From positions 107,772 to 171,771 of the forward strand of contig CAADUJ010000003.1 in the NCBI GenBank assembly GCA_900752195.1: 64,000 bases of DNA, read 5' to 3'. Position 1 is the stretch's first letter. The number at the start of each line of letters is the position of its first letter. Positions 8,155 to 16,713 of the stretch are shown here, one piece after another. The stretch is from an uncultured Negativicutes bacterium (GTDB lineage: Bacteria; Bacillota; Negativicutes; Veillonellales; Megasphaeraceae). A program made the translations under genes and the position numbers. The notes under the pieces are model-generated. The model made no database searches. It saw only the letters and a program-made list of their open reading frames with translations, and had not been told where the DNA came from.

Positions 8155-9039
8155 GTGAATATCAATCACTTTCTCTATTTCGTAGAATCAGTCCGTGCCA
8201 ACAGTATCACAAAGGCAGCCAACTCACTGTATATTAGCCAATCTACAATCAGTAAGGCCATTCGAACTCTCGAAAATACCTATAATACAGAGCTCATTGA
8301 TAGAAAGGCAAGATTCTTTAAGCTCACATCAGCCGGTGAAATATTTTACGATAGTGCCGTTAAAATTGTATCGAACTATCAGGCGGAAACGGAAATTCTA
8401 TCGACATTGCTTCATAGTCATCGTGGAAAATTGACCCTTGGTATTCCACCGGTGACGGTAACGGTCCTTTATTCATTATTGCACCAATATCAGCAAATGT
8501 ATCCGGAAATCACGTTACGTATCATGGAAACAGGTGCCCGGTCGGCTTTTTCGTTGGCACAAGCTGGCGCAGTCGATATTGCCATCCTCATCGAGCCCTT
8601 TGTAAACGAAGCGTTTTATAAAATTCCTATATTAGAATCAGAAGCTATCGCTCTTGTCTCTGCGACGCATCGTCTGGCAAACTATGACACGGTGTCTTTT
8701 TCACAGCTAAAAAATGAACAGTTTCTCCTATTAAATGATACGTTTATGATTAACGAATTGATATTTGAAAAATGTAAGGAATCTGGCTTTAGCCCGCGGG
8801 TATACTTAGAGAGCGGTCAATGGGATTTACTGGCAGAAGCCGTCTCGACAAGTCACATGGTCACCATTCTACCTAAGCCTATTGTAAATAAATTTGCCTC
8901 AAGGGATATGAAGCAAATCCACTTATGCAATCCTACCTTTCCATGGATTCCCATTGCCGTCTATCACAAGGAAAAGTTTCTGAGCACACCTATGCGCCTT
9001 TTTTTAAATCTCATCCAGAACGCTACTATTCATGGATGA
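8155..9039 (+). CDS. LysR-type transcriptional regulator
   Basis: A 294-residue DNA-binding activator: winged helix-turn-helix at residues 1-60 (ITKAANSLYISQSTISKAIRTLE core), then a periplasmic-binding-like effector domain. The GTG at 8155 is taken as the start since it gives the usual NINHFLYFV beginning and has AAAGGAGGT ten bases ahead. It lies upstream of, and on the same strand as, a permease/CoA-transferase/hydratase unit, but is separated from it by a terminator and a 9-bp inverted repeat that could be its binding site. The likely inducer is the hydroxy acid or carboxylate used by that unit (inference). Confidence 0.92.
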   Translation: MNINHFLYFVESVRANSITKAANSLYISQSTISKAIRTLENTYNTELIDRKARFFKLTSAGEIFYDSAVKIVSNYQAETEILSTLLHSHRGKLTLGIPPVTVTVLYSLLHQYQQMYPEITLRIMETGARSAFSLAQAGAVDIAILIEPFVNEAFYKIPILESEAIALVSATHRLANYDTVSFSQLKNEQFLLLNDTFMINELIFEKCKESGFSPRVYLESGQWDLLAEAVSTSHMVTILPKPIVNKFASRDMKQIHLCNPTFPWIPIAVYHKEKFLSTPMRLFLNLIQNATIHG

Positions 9040-9055
9040 CAGTCTTTCATAACGC

Positions 9056-9097
9056 AAATCCTCTGTAATGATGTATTGTTACAGAGGATTTTTGTTT
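9056..9097 (+). terminator. Rho-independent terminator after lysR
   Basis: A 13-bp perfect stem AAATCCTCTGTAA/TTACAGAGGATTT, ten-base loop, then TTTTGTTT. Confidence 0.9.
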
Positions 9098-9288
9098 GCA
9101 TATGAGGAAATAATTTCATTACAGAAATGAATTTATACTATTTTACAATAGCATAGCCGCGATGATACCATGAAACCAAGAAAAGCACTTCCCTTTAGGA
9201 AGGCTATCCCATGCACGTGCAACTCAATGAAAGCGTAAAACAAGTACTTGCCCCTTCTTAAGTTTTCCTAAAAAAGAAATTTTATCAA

Positions 9289-9322
9289 TAATATCACATT
9301 GTTTAATATCAAAGTGATATTA
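9289..9322. promoter_or_regulatory. 9-bp inverted repeat, candidate LysR operator
   Basis: TAATATCAC (9289-9297) and GTGATATTA (9314-9322) form a perfect inverted repeat with a 16-base spacer, ending 25 bases before the permease start codon. Its position suits regulation by the LysR protein encoded at 8155; this is inference. Confidence 0.5.
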
Positions 9323-9347
9323 AAACTACTTAAAAGGAGTGAAACCT

Positions 9348-10763
9348 ATGGATTTTGGTGTACTCATTATCATCCTCAGTCTGGTTGCGTTAATCATTGT
9401 CGCGTATCGGGGCTTTTCAGTTATTCTCATGGCTCCTATCATCGCCGTATTGGCAGCGACATTATCGGGGCTGGCTATTATGCCATCGTATACCGAGTTA
9501 TTTATGGGAAAGGCCGTAACCTATATTAAATCGTTCTTCCCCATTTTCCTGTTAGGCGCCATATTTGGCAAGGTCATGGAAGATACGGGACTTGCCAAAA
9601 GTATTGCCAAGGCTATCATTAGTGGCCTTGGCAAAGAACCTCATAAAGCCGTTATTTCCATTGTATTAGCGGCGTCGCTGTTGACCTATGGCGGTGTTAG
9701 TCTCTTCGTCGTTGTATTTGCTGTGTATCCTTTCGCAGCGGCACTGTTCAAGGAAGCCAATTATCCTAAACGGCTGTTACCGGCTGTCATTGCACTCGGT
9801 GCTTTTACGGCGACGATGGACTGCCTGCCAGGTACGCCGCAGATTCAGAATATTATTCCTACTGCTTACTTTGGGACGAATTTATACGCTGCGCCGCTGG
9901 CAGGTATAATCGGCGCCTGCATCATCTATGGCGGTGGTATTTTTTATCTGACCCATTGCTTGAAAAAGGCGGTTGCTAAAAATGAGGGCTATGGCAACCA
10001 CACCTTGAATGAGCCTAAAGAATCAGCTACAGATTCGCTCGTTTCGTGGAAGCTCGCCTGCATCCCCTTGCTTGCTGTCCTTGTTGTGAACTTTGCTATT
10101 ACGGAACTCGTAAAATGGGATCCTGCCATTCTGGCGCCGTTCCAGGAAATTAAAGGACTGCCTCTCGTCGTAACGAATGTCAGCAAGATTGCAAGTATCT
10201 GGTCTCTTATCATCGCCCTCGTCGTAGGTATTGTCTTAGCTCTTATCATCGGTAAAGGTGAAATTAAATCTGTCGATAAGTTGACAAATATCCTAAATGC
10301 TGGCGCCATTGGGTCTCTTTTGGCGATTATGAATACGGCATCGGAAGTTGGGTACGGTAACGTTATTTCCCAGTTGCCTGGGTTTGCCCATGTTGCACAT
10401 GCTCTTATTAACATTCATATAGGCGGTACACCTCTCGTATCGGAAGCTATCAGCGTTACGGCGCTTGCTGGTATGACGGGTTCTGCCTCTGGTGGCATGT
10501 CCATTGCGTTAGAATTAATGTCACAGGACTGGCTTACATGGGCCAATTCCATCGGTATGGGGCCCGAAATTTTGCACCGCGTTGCATCCATGGCCTCTGG
10601 TGGCCTCGACACGTTGCCTCATAATGGCGCTGTAATTACGCTGTTAGCTGTTTGCGGTCTGACTCATCGCGATTCGTATAAAAATATATTTGCTATTACA
10701 CTGCTAAAGACCTTTGCCGTTTTTGTTATTATCGTTATTTACTCGGTGACAGGCTTGCACTGA
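9348..10763 (+). CDS. GntP-family carboxylate permease
   Basis: Polytopic inner-membrane protein of 471 residues, with about a dozen hydrophobic segments, of the GntP (gluconate:H+ symporter) family. The conserved stretch FTATMDCLPGTPQIQNIIPT near 165-184 and the late SGGLDTLPHNGAV segment are typical. Members carry gluconate, 3-hydroxybutyrate and other hydroxy acids; the CoA-transferase that follows argues for a hydroxy or short carboxylic acid rather than a sugar acid. The start at 9348 follows AAAAGGAG; the GTG at 9339 lies within it. First gene of a three-gene unit with pct-like and MaoC genes (gaps of 33 and 16 bases). Confidence 0.9.
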   Translation: MDFGVLIIILSLVALIIVAYRGFSVILMAPIIAVLAATLSGLAIMPSYTELFMGKAVTYIKSFFPIFLLGAIFGKVMEDTGLAKSIAKAIISGLGKEPHKAVISIVLAASLLTYGGVSLFVVVFAVYPFAAALFKEANYPKRLLPAVIALGAFTATMDCLPGTPQIQNIIPTAYFGTNLYAAPLAGIIGACIIYGGGIFYLTHCLKKAVAKNEGYGNHTLNEPKESATDSLVSWKLACIPLLAVLVVNFAITELVKWDPAILAPFQEIKGLPLVVTNVSKIASIWSLIIALVVGIVLALIIGKGEIKSVDKLTNILNAGAIGSLLAIMNTASEVGYGNVISQLPGFAHVAHALINIHIGGTPLVSEAISVTALAGMTGSASGGMSIALELMSQDWLTWANSIGMGPEILHRVASMASGGLDTLPHNGAVITLLAVCGLTHRDSYKNIFAITLLKTFAVFVIIVIYSVTGLH

Positions 10764-10796
10764 GCCCGTTGTCGTATATAGAAAGGGGTTGTTTCT

Positions 10797-12338
10797 ATGG
10801 CAAAATTTGTAGACGTAAAAGAAGCCGTTTCTTATATTCCTGATGGTTCTGTTATCGCTACAAGCGGATTTGTGGGAGCTATTGTACCAGAAGCGATTTT
10901 AAAGGAAATGCAACGTTCCTTTTTAGATGGCGGAGCACCGCGTGATTTGACGCTTATCTTCGCTGCCGGGCAGGGAGATGGTGGTGAACGTGGATTAAAC
11001 CACTTAGGTGAAGAAGGCCTTTTAAAACGCATCGTTGGCGGCCATTTCAACTTGACGCCTCGATTAGGCGCCCTCATTAACGAAAATAAGGTTGAAGCCT
11101 ATAATTTTCCACAGGGAACACTATCCCAGTGGTTCCGCGACATGGCTGGCCGCCGTTCAGGGACAGTGACGAAAGTCGGCCTTCGTACCTTTGTAGATCC
11201 CCGTATTGAAGGGGGACGTCTCAATAGTCGGACGACAGAAGATCTCGTAGAAGTCATTACCCTTGATGGTGAAGAATGGTTGCACTACAAGCCAAGCCCT
11301 ATTACGGTTGGTATTATCCGTGGCACGACGGCGGATGAAGATGGCAATATTACAATGGACGAAGAAATCGGTACAGGTGAAGCCCTTTCCATCGCCACGG
11401 CAGCACGGGCAGCTGGCGGCATCGTCATTGTTCAGGTCAAGAATAAATCAGTTCGTGGGACTCTCGATCCGAAAGATGTCAAGATTCCTGGCGTCCTCGT
11501 CGATTACATTGTACAAAGTGATATTGCCGATCACCATATGACATGGGATCACGATTTTAATCCTATGCTCAATGGCGATTTAAAAGTACCTGTTGATTTA
11601 ATTCCTCCCATGTCCCTTAGCAATCGCAAGATTATTGCTCGTCGCTGCGCTATGGAGCTCATTCCCAATGCAGTCGTCAATTTAGGTATTGGAATGCCGG
11701 AAGGCGTCTCGTCTGTTGCAGCAGAAGAACATATCGATAGTATGGTATTGACGACAGAAGCTGGTACAATTGGCGGCGTCCCCGCTGGCGGACTTAGTTT
11801 TGGAGCGGCTACGAATGCTCATGCCATTCTCGACCAGCCGTATCAGTTTGATTTCTACGATGGCGGTGGCGTAGACCTTGCTATTTTAGGATTGGCGGAG
11901 ACAGATGCACACGGAAATGTCAACGTCAGTAAATTCAAGGGACGTGTCGCTGGCTGCGGCGGGTTCATCAATATTACGCAAAATTCTAAAAAGGTCATCT
12001 ATTGCGGTACCTTTACAGTAGGAGGCTTAAAACAGCACGTAGAAGATGGGAAACTGGTCATTGATGCAGAAGGGAAAAATAAGAAGTTCCTTCAGCATGT
12101 AGAGCAGATTACTTTCAGCGGTGAGTATGCTAATATGGTCAAGCAGCCTGTATTGTACGTGACAGAGAGGGCCGTATTCCGTTTGGTACCAGAAGGATTG
12201 GAGCTCATTGAAATTGCGCCGGGCATCGATCTGGAAAAAGACATATTAGCTCATATGGACTTCAAGCCCATTATCCATGCTGTCAAAGTTATGGATTCCC
12301 GTATTTTTGCACCTGAGCCTATGGGCTTAGAAATATAA
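10797..12338 (+). CDS. Propionate CoA-transferase-like class I CoA-transferase
   Basis: Moves CoA from acetyl-CoA or propionyl-CoA to a short (hydroxy)acid. The 513-residue fused alpha-beta protein follows the propionate CoA-transferase of Clostridium propionicum and Megasphaera elsdenii over most of its length (AYNFPQGTLSQWFR, ITMDEEIG, YQFDFYDGGG and CGGFINI segments, and an almost identical C-terminal DIEKDILAHMDFKPII-like region). The glutamate that forms the CoA thioester is Glu321 in TTEAGTIGG. It is clearly diverged from the acrylate-pathway enzyme I remember and sits with a permease and a hydratase, so it may be a paralogue for a different acid. The ATG follows AAAGGGG. Confidence 0.88.
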   Translation: MAKFVDVKEAVSYIPDGSVIATSGFVGAIVPEAILKEMQRSFLDGGAPRDLTLIFAAGQGDGGERGLNHLGEEGLLKRIVGGHFNLTPRLGALINENKVEAYNFPQGTLSQWFRDMAGRRSGTVTKVGLRTFVDPRIEGGRLNSRTTEDLVEVITLDGEEWLHYKPSPITVGIIRGTTADEDGNITMDEEIGTGEALSIATAARAAGGIVIVQVKNKSVRGTLDPKDVKIPGVLVDYIVQSDIADHHMTWDHDFNPMLNGDLKVPVDLIPPMSLSNRKIIARRCAMELIPNAVVNLGIGMPEGVSSVAAEEHIDSMVLTTEAGTIGGVPAGGLSFGAATNAHAILDQPYQFDFYDGGGVDLAILGLAETDAHGNVNVSKFKGRVAGCGGFINITQNSKKVIYCGTFTVGGLKQHVEDGKLVIDAEGKNKKFLQHVEQITFSGEYANMVKQPVLYVTERAVFRLVPEGLELIEIAPGIDLEKDILAHMDFKPIIHAVKVMDSRIFAPEPMGLEI

Positions 12339-12354
12339 AAAAGGAGGTGATACT

Positions 12355-12771
12355 ATGGCTCGTAACGTTGCATATGACGATATCCACATCGGTGATACAG
12401 CAGCTCTATCGAAGACGATATCGGAGCATGACGTATATGCGTTTGCTGGCTTGACAGGGGATTTTAATCCCGTTCATATCAATGCAGAATTTGCTAAGGG
12501 GTCTATGTTTAAGGAACGCATTGCCCACGGTATGATTTCAGCAGGACTCATTTCTGCCGTCCTCGGCACGGAACTTCCTGGCATCGACACGATTTATATG
12601 AATCAGGAAGTGAGTTTCCTGGCACCTGTCATGTATAATGATACTCTCACGGCCACTGTGGAATGCATTGAAAAAGATGATGCGAAGCATCGCATTGTAT
12701 TTAAGACAACTGTTGTCAATCAACACGGAAAAGTCGTTACAGACGGCAAAGCCCGTGTTATGAAGCGGTAA
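12355..12771 (+). CDS. MaoC-family (R)-specific enoyl-CoA hydratase
   Basis: A 138-residue hot-dog-fold hydratase that adds or removes water at a 2-enoyl/3-hydroxyacyl-CoA. The hydratase-2 motif is complete: Asp36 and His41 in GDFNPVHINAEFA, followed by RIAHGM near 60. It starts with a strong AAAAGGAGGTG site 16 bases after the CoA-transferase stop. In this unit it would act on the CoA ester made by the transferase, for example (R)-3-hydroxyacyl-CoA to enoyl-CoA. The partner dehydrogenases are not in view. Confidence 0.92.
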   Translation: MARNVAYDDIHIGDTAALSKTISEHDVYAFAGLTGDFNPVHINAEFAKGSMFKERIAHGMISAGLISAVLGTELPGIDTIYMNQEVSFLAPVMYNDTLTATVECIEKDDAKHRIVFKTTVVNQHGKVVTDGKARVMKR

Positions 12772-12832
12772 GATAATTTATAAAGACCATCCTCCTTCTT
12801 AGTATCTAGATAAACACAAACTCCACAATGAT

Positions 12833-12876
12833 AATAGCCTCTGGAATGAAATCATACTTTTCTTCCAGAGGCTATT
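12833..12876. terminator. Convergent hairpin between maoC-like gene and nicotinamidase
   Basis: A 14-bp perfect stem (AATAGCCTCTGGAA and its complement) with a 16-base loop in a convergent gap. T-runs on both sides are poor, so its strength is uncertain. Confidence 0.7.
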
Positions 12877-12887
12877 GTCTTTATCTA

Positions 12888-13412
12888 TTAACGGATGATT
12901 GTGATTTGACAGTTTTCCATGGCCTTTAATGCGATGTCATGGTTTTCTGGCGTACTGCCGGCGCAACAGTCAGCCAGGACGGCAATTTCTTTTTCTGGGA
13001 AATAGGCCTTTAAGAGCAGGGCATTGGAGATGACACAGATGTCCGTGCAGAGTCCCATGAGGACGAGGCGGTCATATGGGGCGACTTCTTGGACGAGGTC
13101 GGTACAGCCGAAGGTGGGTTTTTCCAGAATTTCTGCCATGAGCGTATAGGGCATGAGGGCTTTCGTAATGTTCCAGCCGTGGCTGTCCTTGACGCAGTGC
13201 ATGATAGGAAGGTGGTGGCCTTCCTGGGTATCCAGATAGTCTTCGTCATGCGTATCTTGCGTAAAGATGAAGTCTGTATCGTTGTTTTCATCTCGTTTGG
13301 CCGTTTGGAGTGCTTTTTCTACACGTGGTACGATAGCTTGTGCTTCTTTTGTTCCTAACGTGCCGTCGATGAAGTCGTTTTGCATGTCAATGATGAGATA
13401 GGCTTGCTGCAT
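12888..13412 (-). CDS. Nicotinamidase-like isochorismatase-family cysteine hydrolase
   Basis: A 174-residue hydrolase of the isochorismatase superfamily, most like nicotinamidase (nicotinamide to nicotinate, NAD salvage). The catalytic triad is visible: Asp9 in IIDMQNDF, Lys98 in EKPTFG, and Cys126 in LCTDICV. Metal ligands Asp53 and His55 (QDTHD) and a histidine near 66-72 are in place. Its start overlaps the tenI stop by one base (TAATG), so the pair is co-transcribed from a promoter at 14074-14102. A link between NAD and thiamine salvage in one operon is an inference from this overlap. Confidence 0.85.
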   Translation of the reverse strand: MQQAYLIIDMQNDFIDGTLGTKEAQAIVPRVEKALQTAKRDENNDTDFIFTQDTHDEDYLDTQEGHHLPIMHCVKDSHGWNITKALMPYTLMAEILEKPTFGCTDLVQEVAPYDRLVLMGLCTDICVISNALLLKAYFPEKEIAVLADCCAGSTPENHDIALKAMENCQITIIR

Positions 13413-14017
13413 TATAATCCCTCCATAGCCGTCCGCATTTCCTTGACGTATTCTTCTACGTCCGGTGCTGTCATGAGTCCCGTCATGGCACAGATGCCGG
13501 CAATGGGAATGCCTTTAAGCTGCGGAATCGTTTGGGGCGTTACGCCACCTAACGCATAGACAGGAACCTTAACAGCGTTGCAGATTTCCCGAAGCGTATT
13601 CGTTCCGATAGGCGATGATTTGGCCTTGCACGGCGTTGGGAAGACGTGGCTGGCAATGATGTAGGTGGCTCCTAGCTGTTCGGCCTTTTTAGCTTCTTCT
13701 ACGGTGTGGACGGAACAGCCGAGGCTGGTCATGAAGAATTGCAGTGACGTGTGTGTTTCTAAATATTCCAGAGAGCATTGGAAACGGGGGATGTGAAGCT
13801 TGATGCCAACGCGGCCAAAGTGATTGAGGATGCAGAACGTGCCGTGACTGTTACAGATTTTTTGCGCCTTCTTGGCGTACGTGAGATAGTCTTCCGGGTC
13901 CAGATCCTTTTCACGGAGTATGAGGCCATCTACATCAGTAGAGGCGATTTTCGTCACTTGATCCCAGTAATTCTGTTTGGCAAGTCCACGGTTTGTAATA
14001 GCGATTAAATTAAGCAC
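13412..14017 (-). CDS. tenI: TenI-like thiazole tautomerase (ThiE/TenI family)
   Basis: A 201-residue TIM-barrel protein of the thiamine phosphate synthase/TenI family. It lacks the usual ThiE pyrimidine-pyrophosphate residues (the segment reads LNHFGRVGIKLHIP instead of a VNDR..ADGVHLGQ pattern). It keeps the histidine of thiazole tautomerase, His124 in ASHVFPTPCK (His122 in Bacillus TenI). It should therefore aromatise the thiazole carboxylate phosphate made by ThiG. A GTG start follows AAAGGTG. It is separated from thiH by 362 bases, a terminator and its own promoter, and is followed by nicotinamidase with a one-base overlap. Confidence 0.8.
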   Translation of the reverse strand: MLNLIAITNRGLAKQNYWDQVTKIASTDVDGLILREKDLDPEDYLTYAKKAQKICNSHGTFCILNHFGRVGIKLHIPRFQCSLEYLETHTSLQFFMTSLGCSVHTVEEAKKAEQLGATYIIASHVFPTPCKAKSSPIGTNTLREICNAVKVPVYALGGVTPQTIPQLKGIPIAGICAMTGLMTAPDVEEYVKEMRTAMEGL

Positions 14018-14073
14018 AATAGTTCACCTTTATCCTTCATAATGTGATACAAAGTCGTTGTAAATATAGTTAT

Positions 14074-14102
14074 ATTATACCGTGTATTTCAGGCGTATTC
14101 AA
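14074..14102 (-). promoter_or_regulatory. Promoter for tenI-nicotinamidase
   Basis: Minus-strand TTGAAT (14102-14097), 17-base spacer and TATAAT (14079-14074), about 55 bases before the tenI start. Just upstream of the -35 is an 11-base direct repeat CAATAAATGCA (14124-14134 and 14155-14165) that could bind a regulator. Confidence 0.7.
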
Positions 14103-14251
14103 CAGAAAACGGGGTTTACAATGCAATAAATGCATGGAAAAACCGTAAAATAGTCAATAAATGCAGGATTGATAATGCTTGTAAGTCATAATATTGTGCG
14201 TGTATGTGCATAGTTACGCAAGGGCTATTGTTAATCCTTCATTTTCGGATA

Positions 14252-14293
14252 TGCAAAAAAGGCTGTCCTCTATCGGGAACAACCTTTTTTGCA
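14252..14293. terminator. Bidirectional hairpin downstream of thiH
   Basis: A 17-bp stem TGCAAAAAAGGCTGTCC with GAACAACCTTTTTTGCA (two wobble positions on one strand) and an eight-base loop. It lies about 90 bases after the thiH stop and has its T-run built into the stem. The rest of the 14018-14379 gap holds the tenI promoter and a direct repeat; no gene was seen. Confidence 0.85.
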
Positions 14294-14379
14294 GTGCTGC
14301 AGGTGGATAGGTCTGCAGTCTTGGATATTTTTAGGATCTATGATCAGCAGCGGCCGGATATTCCGCCGCGAATCACCTC

Positions 14380-15543
14380 TTATAGGTAAATGTACTCGCT
14401 CGTTACGGGCTGGAGTCCCATGCCCTTTATAGCGGCGTACATATCATCGAAAGGACGGGCATCTGTAATCTGGAACTGTTCGTCCCCTTTTTCAGATCCG
14501 GCATCGTCGAGGTGGCCGCCAATGCCGACGCAGACGCTGGCAGATACTTTTGTAGCGGCAATTTTGATGATGCCGTTGCGGAAGGCTGCGCTTTCTCGGC
14601 TCGATACGACGATGGACGCATACGGCAGGAAAAGGCGATATGCGCAAATGATCTGGGTGAGCTTGCGTTCGTCCACGTCTTTCGGATTGATTTTATCGTT
14701 GTTGATAATGGGGCATAGCCGCGGGCACGACAAGGATATTTCAGCGTGTGGGTATTTGCGCTGTATGAGCCATGCGTGCATCCCCGTTGCCACGGCGTCT
14801 TTCTGATAGTCGTCGAGGCCTAAGAGGGCTGCAAAACCGACGCCCCGCATGCCACCTAAGATGGCGCGTTCCTGTGAGTAGAAGCGGTATGGGAAGATGC
14901 GCTTGTTGCCGGCCAGATGAAGCGTTTCGTATTTGACGGGATTATACGTTTCCTGGAATACTGTAACGTAGTCGGCACCACATTCGTGGAGATACGTATA
15001 CTCGTCGGAGTTGACAGGATAGATTTCCATGCCGACGTTACGGAAGTACTGACGGGCGATTTTAACGGCATTGCCAATATAGTGTATGTCGCTCATCTTC
15101 GGGCTTTCGCCGGTGAGCATGAGGACTTCCTCCATGCCTGTCTTAGCGATGTTTTCACATTCCCTGTGCAGTTCTTCGTCACTGAGGCGGGCCCGCTTGA
15201 TCTTGTTGTGAGAATTAAACCCACAGTAGATACAGTAGTTGTCACAATAATTGGCAAAGTAGATAGGCGTGAAGATATTGATGTTCGTGCCAAAGTGGCG
15301 CCGCGTGACTACATGGGCTTTCTGGGCCATCTGTTCCAGATAAGGGGCGGCTGCCGTCGACAAGAGGGCCATGAAATCGTGCGGGGCTAGATGCTGTTTG
15401 TCGAGGGCCGCTTCGACATCACGGCTCGTGAAATCTTCATTGCAAAAGGAATCATGATAAGAAAGAACCTGATCGAGCATATCCGAATTGAGGACTTCCA
15501 TGCCTGGTAAGTATGTCATGTGGTCAATGCGTTTTTCTTCCAT
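14380..15543 (-). CDS. thiH: 2-iminoacetate synthase ThiH (radical SAM)
   Basis: Radical SAM enzyme that cleaves tyrosine to give dehydroglycine for the thiazole ring of thiamine in anaerobes. The 387 residues contain the iron-sulfur motif C-x3-C-x2-C at Cys100, Cys104 and Cys107 (CDNYCIYCGF), a GESP segment near 150 and the C-terminal BATS-type region. It lies 13 bases after thiG on the minus strand. Use of ThiH instead of glycine oxidase ThiO fits an anaerobe. Confidence 0.96.
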   Translation of the reverse strand: MEEKRIDHMTYLPGMEVLNSDMLDQVLSYHDSFCNEDFTSRDVEAALDKQHLAPHDFMALLSTAAAPYLEQMAQKAHVVTRRHFGTNINIFTPIYFANYCDNYCIYCGFNSHNKIKRARLSDEELHRECENIAKTGMEEVLMLTGESPKMSDIHYIGNAVKIARQYFRNVGMEIYPVNSDEYTYLHECGADYVTVFQETYNPVKYETLHLAGNKRIFPYRFYSQERAILGGMRGVGFAALLGLDDYQKDAVATGMHAWLIQRKYPHAEISLSCPRLCPIINNDKINPKDVDERKLTQIICAYRLFLPYASIVVSSRESAAFRNGIIKIAATKVSASVCVGIGGHLDDAGSEKGDEQFQITDARPFDDMYAAIKGMGLQPVTSEYIYL

Positions 15544-15556
15544 TTCAATCGCCTCC

Positions 15557-16327
15557 TCAATCGCCTAAGAAACCTGTAAGTGGATCCGAGGCGGATGCCG
15601 TTTCTCGGACCCGACCGAGACCGGATAGATATGCAGCACGGCCGGCTTCGATGGCTTTGCGGAAGGCTTGTGCCATGAGGGGCAGGTTGCCTGCCGTTGC
15701 CAGGCCGGTGTTGGCCATGATAGCTGCAGCGCCCATTTCCATGGCTTCACATGCCTGAGAAGGTCTGCCGATGCCGGCATCGACAATGATAGGCAGGTCG
15801 ATTTCATCGATGAGAATCTGGATGAAATCGCGCGTGCTCAGGCCTTTGTTAGTCCCGATGGGAGCGGCTAACGGCATGACCGCTGCTGCACCGGCGTCGA
15901 CGAGGGCCCGGGCAGCGTAGAGGTCAGGATACATATATGGAAGCACGACAAACCCTTCTTTTGCCAGAATTTCCGTGGCTTTAATGGTTTCGTTGTTATC
16001 CGGCAGGAGATAGCGGCTGTCGCGCATAATTTCGATTTTGATGAAATCACCACATCCAACTTCACGGGAAAGGTGGGCAATGCGGACGGCTTCGTCAGCG
16101 GTACGGGCACTGGATGTATTGGGAAGGAGCGTAACGCCTTCGGGGATATAATCAAGGATATTTTCGTGTTTGCCTGCTTCGACGCGGCGCAGAGCCATGG
16201 TGATAATCTGGGCGCCTGCCTGTTCAACAGCGGCTTTGATTAAATCGACAGAATACTTTCCAGAACCAAGAATGAAGCGGGACGTAAATTCGTGCCCGCC
16301 AAGAATGAATGTATCATCAGTTGCCAT
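15557..16327 (-). CDS. thiG: Thiazole synthase ThiG
   Basis: Forms the thiazole phosphate carboxylate from deoxyxylulose phosphate, dehydroglycine and ThiS thiocarboxylate. The 256-residue TIM barrel carries the Schiff-base lysine, Lys97 in DFIKIEIM, ALRRVE near 45-50, PNTSSARTADEAV near 69-81, and the phosphate-binding GIGRPSQA segment. The start has an AAGGAGTG site. It is between thiS (61-base gap) and thiH. Confidence 0.97.
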   Translation of the reverse strand: MATDDTFILGGHEFTSRFILGSGKYSVDLIKAAVEQAGAQIITMALRRVEAGKHENILDYIPEGVTLLPNTSSARTADEAVRIAHLSREVGCGDFIKIEIMRDSRYLLPDNNETIKATEILAKEGFVVLPYMYPDLYAARALVDAGAAAVMPLAAPIGTNKGLSTRDFIQILIDEIDLPIIVDAGIGRPSQACEAMEMGAAAIMANTGLATAGNLPLMAQAFRKAIEAGRAAYLSGLGRVRETASASDPLTGFLGD

Positions 16328-16388
16328 GAGGAATCACTCCTTGTAGTTTTTTCCGGCGTAGGCAAATAAGTAGTACAGGTTGTGTTCC

Positions 16389-16583
16389 TCAACCTCCACC
16401 GACAAAATGTACGATTTCAAGAGAATCTCCGTCTTTGAGCAATACGTTGCCGTATGTGGTGCGGGGGACGATTTGTCCGTTCCGTTCGACGGCAATCCGT
16501 TCAGGACGGTAGCCTTCTTTTAACAGGTATTCCTGTAGATTCGTGTCTGCAGCATCGACATCGACGCCGTTAATGCGTACCAT
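16389..16583 (-). CDS. thiS: Sulfur carrier protein ThiS
   Basis: A 64-residue ubiquitin-like carrier ending in Gly-Gly-Gly (FVGGG), whose C-terminus is adenylated and thiolated to deliver sulfur to ThiG. The frame is open upstream to 16667, but the ATG at 16583 follows AAAGGAG and gives the standard ThiS length. First gene of thiS-thiG-thiH. No thiF (the usual adenylyltransferase) is present in the cluster. It is preceded by a promoter and a full terminator hairpin in its leader. Confidence 0.95.
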   Translation of the reverse strand: MVRINGVDVDAADTNLQEYLLKEGYRPERIAVERNGQIVPRTTYGNVLLKDGDSLEIVHFVGGG

Positions 16584-16634
16584 TCTAGATGCTCCTTTCC
16601 AGTTAGATTTCGTTTGGGTATCGTTTCCTGTGTT

Positions 16635-16692
16635 AAAAAAAGAGGCCACACGAAGACTTACACCCAAGGTGGTGTACCCCTTCGTGTGGCCT
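16635..16692 (-). terminator. Leader terminator/attenuator before thiS
   Basis: On the minus strand a perfect 13-bp stem (16692-16680 with 16655-16643), an inner TACACC/GGTGTA stem, then TCTTTTTTT. It begins roughly 15 bases after the expected transcription start of the promoter at 16714-16741 and ends about 50 bases before thiS. It may also end bioB transcripts. I see no TPP riboswitch core (no CUGAGA or ACCUGAU element). Confidence 0.85.
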
Positions 16693-16713
16693 TTGCGGTC
16701 TCACTCTAGCTCT

